DNA from: an uncultured Tateyamaria sp.
GTDB lineage: Bacteria; Pseudomonadota; Alphaproteobacteria; Rhodobacterales; Rhodobacteraceae
Length of the DNA: 64,000 bases
Assembly: GCF_947503045.1 (NCBI RefSeq)
Contig: NZ_CANNCF010000001.1
Coordinates: 744,001 to 808,000 of the forward strand
Direction: 5' to 3'
Within the stretch, counting starts at the first letter, position 1, and the number at the start of each line of letters is the position of its first letter. This document shows, piece after piece, positions 63,210 through 64,000 of this stretch. The notes under the pieces are model-generated. The model had not been told where the DNA came from, did no database searches, and saw only the letters and a program-made list of their open reading frames with translations. Both the position numbers and the translations under genes were made by a program.

Positions 63210-64000
63210 TACCTGCCTCCCTCAATGGCCAGCTTTTGCCCGGCTTCTGCCGAAGCATAGATCGCATCACGGATCGCAAGCACCGTCAAATAATCCGCCG
63301 CCTCGTTTTCCAGCGTGCCGGTCCCTTGCATGGCCGCAATCACATGCGATTGCAGCGCGTGTACACAATCCCCGCCAAACCCGTCCCAACCGTCCGGGCC
63401 GCGCACGGTGGTTTCCGTGTCCGCACCAAAGGCCCGGCGCGTGACCGACCCGTCCCCGAACAGCGTCATCGTGCCCTTCGTGCCTTCGATCCACGCCTCA
63501 CCCATGGTGCGGCGCAGGTTGTCAGCCACATGATCCAGATGCCGGTTGCCGTCAAACAGCGCCCGCACACCCAAGGCATGATCAAAGATCACATGCCCCG
63601 CATCCTCGCCCGCTATGGCAGGGTTGAGGCGGCGCAGGTCGGCATAGACATGGGTCACGCGGCCAAAGAGATAGCGAAACGTATCGACCCAATGCACCGC
63701 CGTCTCGTGGATGAGAAAGCGGGGCATGGTCTGGAAATAGGGCTGCCGGTCCAGATAGGCGCGGGGCCCCTGACCGTCGCCCGGGCGCAGCCGGAATGTG
63801 GCGTTCTGCACCTCGCCGATGGTGCCGGCCTCCAGCTCTGCCTTGATGGCGCGATACCATGGCTGAAAGCGGAAATTCTCGTGCACGATCAGCGTGGCAC
63901 CCGCCGCGTCCGCCTCTTTCACGATCACGCGGGCCTCGTCCAGATCGGTGCAAAACGGCTTTTGGCAGATGATCCACTTGATGCCCGCGGCAAGGGCCGC
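63209..64000 (-). CDS. Gfo/Idh/MocA-family oxidoreductase (5' part beyond the window)
   Basis: Only the C-terminal part is present; the frame is still open at base 64000, where it reads ALAAGIKWIICQKPFCTDLD. QKPF is the family's EKP motif, with Gln in place of Glu. Downstream, FLIHETAVHWVDTFRYLFG holds the catalytic His region. It oxidises a sugar or polyol with NAD(P). The end overlaps the start of the FadR-type gene by one base. The N-terminal dinucleotide fold lies outside the window. Confidence 0.86.
   Translation of the reverse strand, partial: AALAAGIKWIICQKPFCTDLDEARVIVKEADAAGATLIVHENFRFQPWYRAIKAELEAGTIGEVQNATFRLRPGDGQGPRAYLDRQPYFQTMPRFLIHETAVHWVDTFRYLFGRVTHVYADLRRLNPAIAGEDAGHVIFDHALGVRALFDGNRHLDHVADNLRRTMGEAWIEGTKGTMTLFGDGSVTRRAFGADTETTVRGPDGWDGFGGDCVHALQSHVIAAMQGTGTLENEAADYLTVLAIRDAIYASAEAGQKLAIEGGR

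Overview
The window looks like chromosomal DNA from a Roseobacter-group alphaproteobacterium (Rhodobacteraceae). The coding sequence is GC-rich. It carries a CIRCE-controlled groES-groEL pair, a DUF1150 gene behind an Hsp20 gene, a VPLPA-type surface-sorting tail, Hint-domain and YbjN proteins, and several TRAP and NitT/TauT uptake systems, a mix typical of marine roseobacters. I saw no rRNA, tRNA, CRISPR array, insertion sequence or prophage. All assignments come from reading protein and DNA motifs; no database search was run.

Region 0-17.5 kb is mostly housekeeping: YcgN-RibF, a MaoC hydratase, a HAD phosphatase, manganese pyrophosphatase, DUF2161 nuclease-like protein, a membrane-anchored LuxR-type regulator beside a PepSY protein, GroES/GroEL, a VPLPA-CTERM protein, a protein with a recognisable RGS-type helical domain, an EamA exporter, a Nudix hydrolase, a secreted lipase, an orphan PhnM, PurE/PurK, and a small heat-shock protein with a RpoH-like promoter. 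A low-GC island (about 17.55-18.44 kb) framed by inverted copies of a REP-like palindrome separates this block from the next.

Region 18.4-31 kb starts with a bifunctional ATP sulfurylase/APS kinase that carries an extra MarR/EPS-type DNA-binding domain at its N-terminus. Two GTTC-N6-GAAC sites spaced 32 bp apart lie immediately upstream. This is the most unusual gene in the window. It is followed by a ten-gene operon on the minus strand: ABC importer, FAD oxidoreductase, CaiB-type CoA transferase, enoyl-CoA hydratase, ferredoxin, DapA-type lyase, dCMP-deaminase-like enzyme and a semialdehyde dehydrogenase. A divergent LysR gene sits at its head. The substrate of this operon is unknown.

Region 31-50 kb is again mixed core genome: a membrane adenylate cyclase with a 2Fe-2S domain, TrxB with a divergent Lrp regulator, a Hint protein, PgeF-MidA-Lgt, an AAC(6')-like acetyltransferase, ProC, a CsaA-like protein, a D-2-hydroxyacid dehydrogenase, thymidine kinase, ArsH, a cNMP-binding patatin phospholipase, a KAS III enzyme and a methyltransferase.

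Region 49.7-64 kb is a carbon-acquisition region. A divergent pair of polyol/sugar-acid dehydrogenases shares a LacI-type operator. The rightward arm continues into a PLP lyase, M24 peptidase and Asp/Glu racemase, then, after an 86-bp gap, a four-carbon-acid kinase and a class II aldolase/decarboxylase. Next come a GMC oxidoreductase divergent from a complete TRAP transporter, an IclR regulator, a FadR-type GntR regulator and the start of a Gfo/Idh/MocA dehydrogenase that runs off the right edge.
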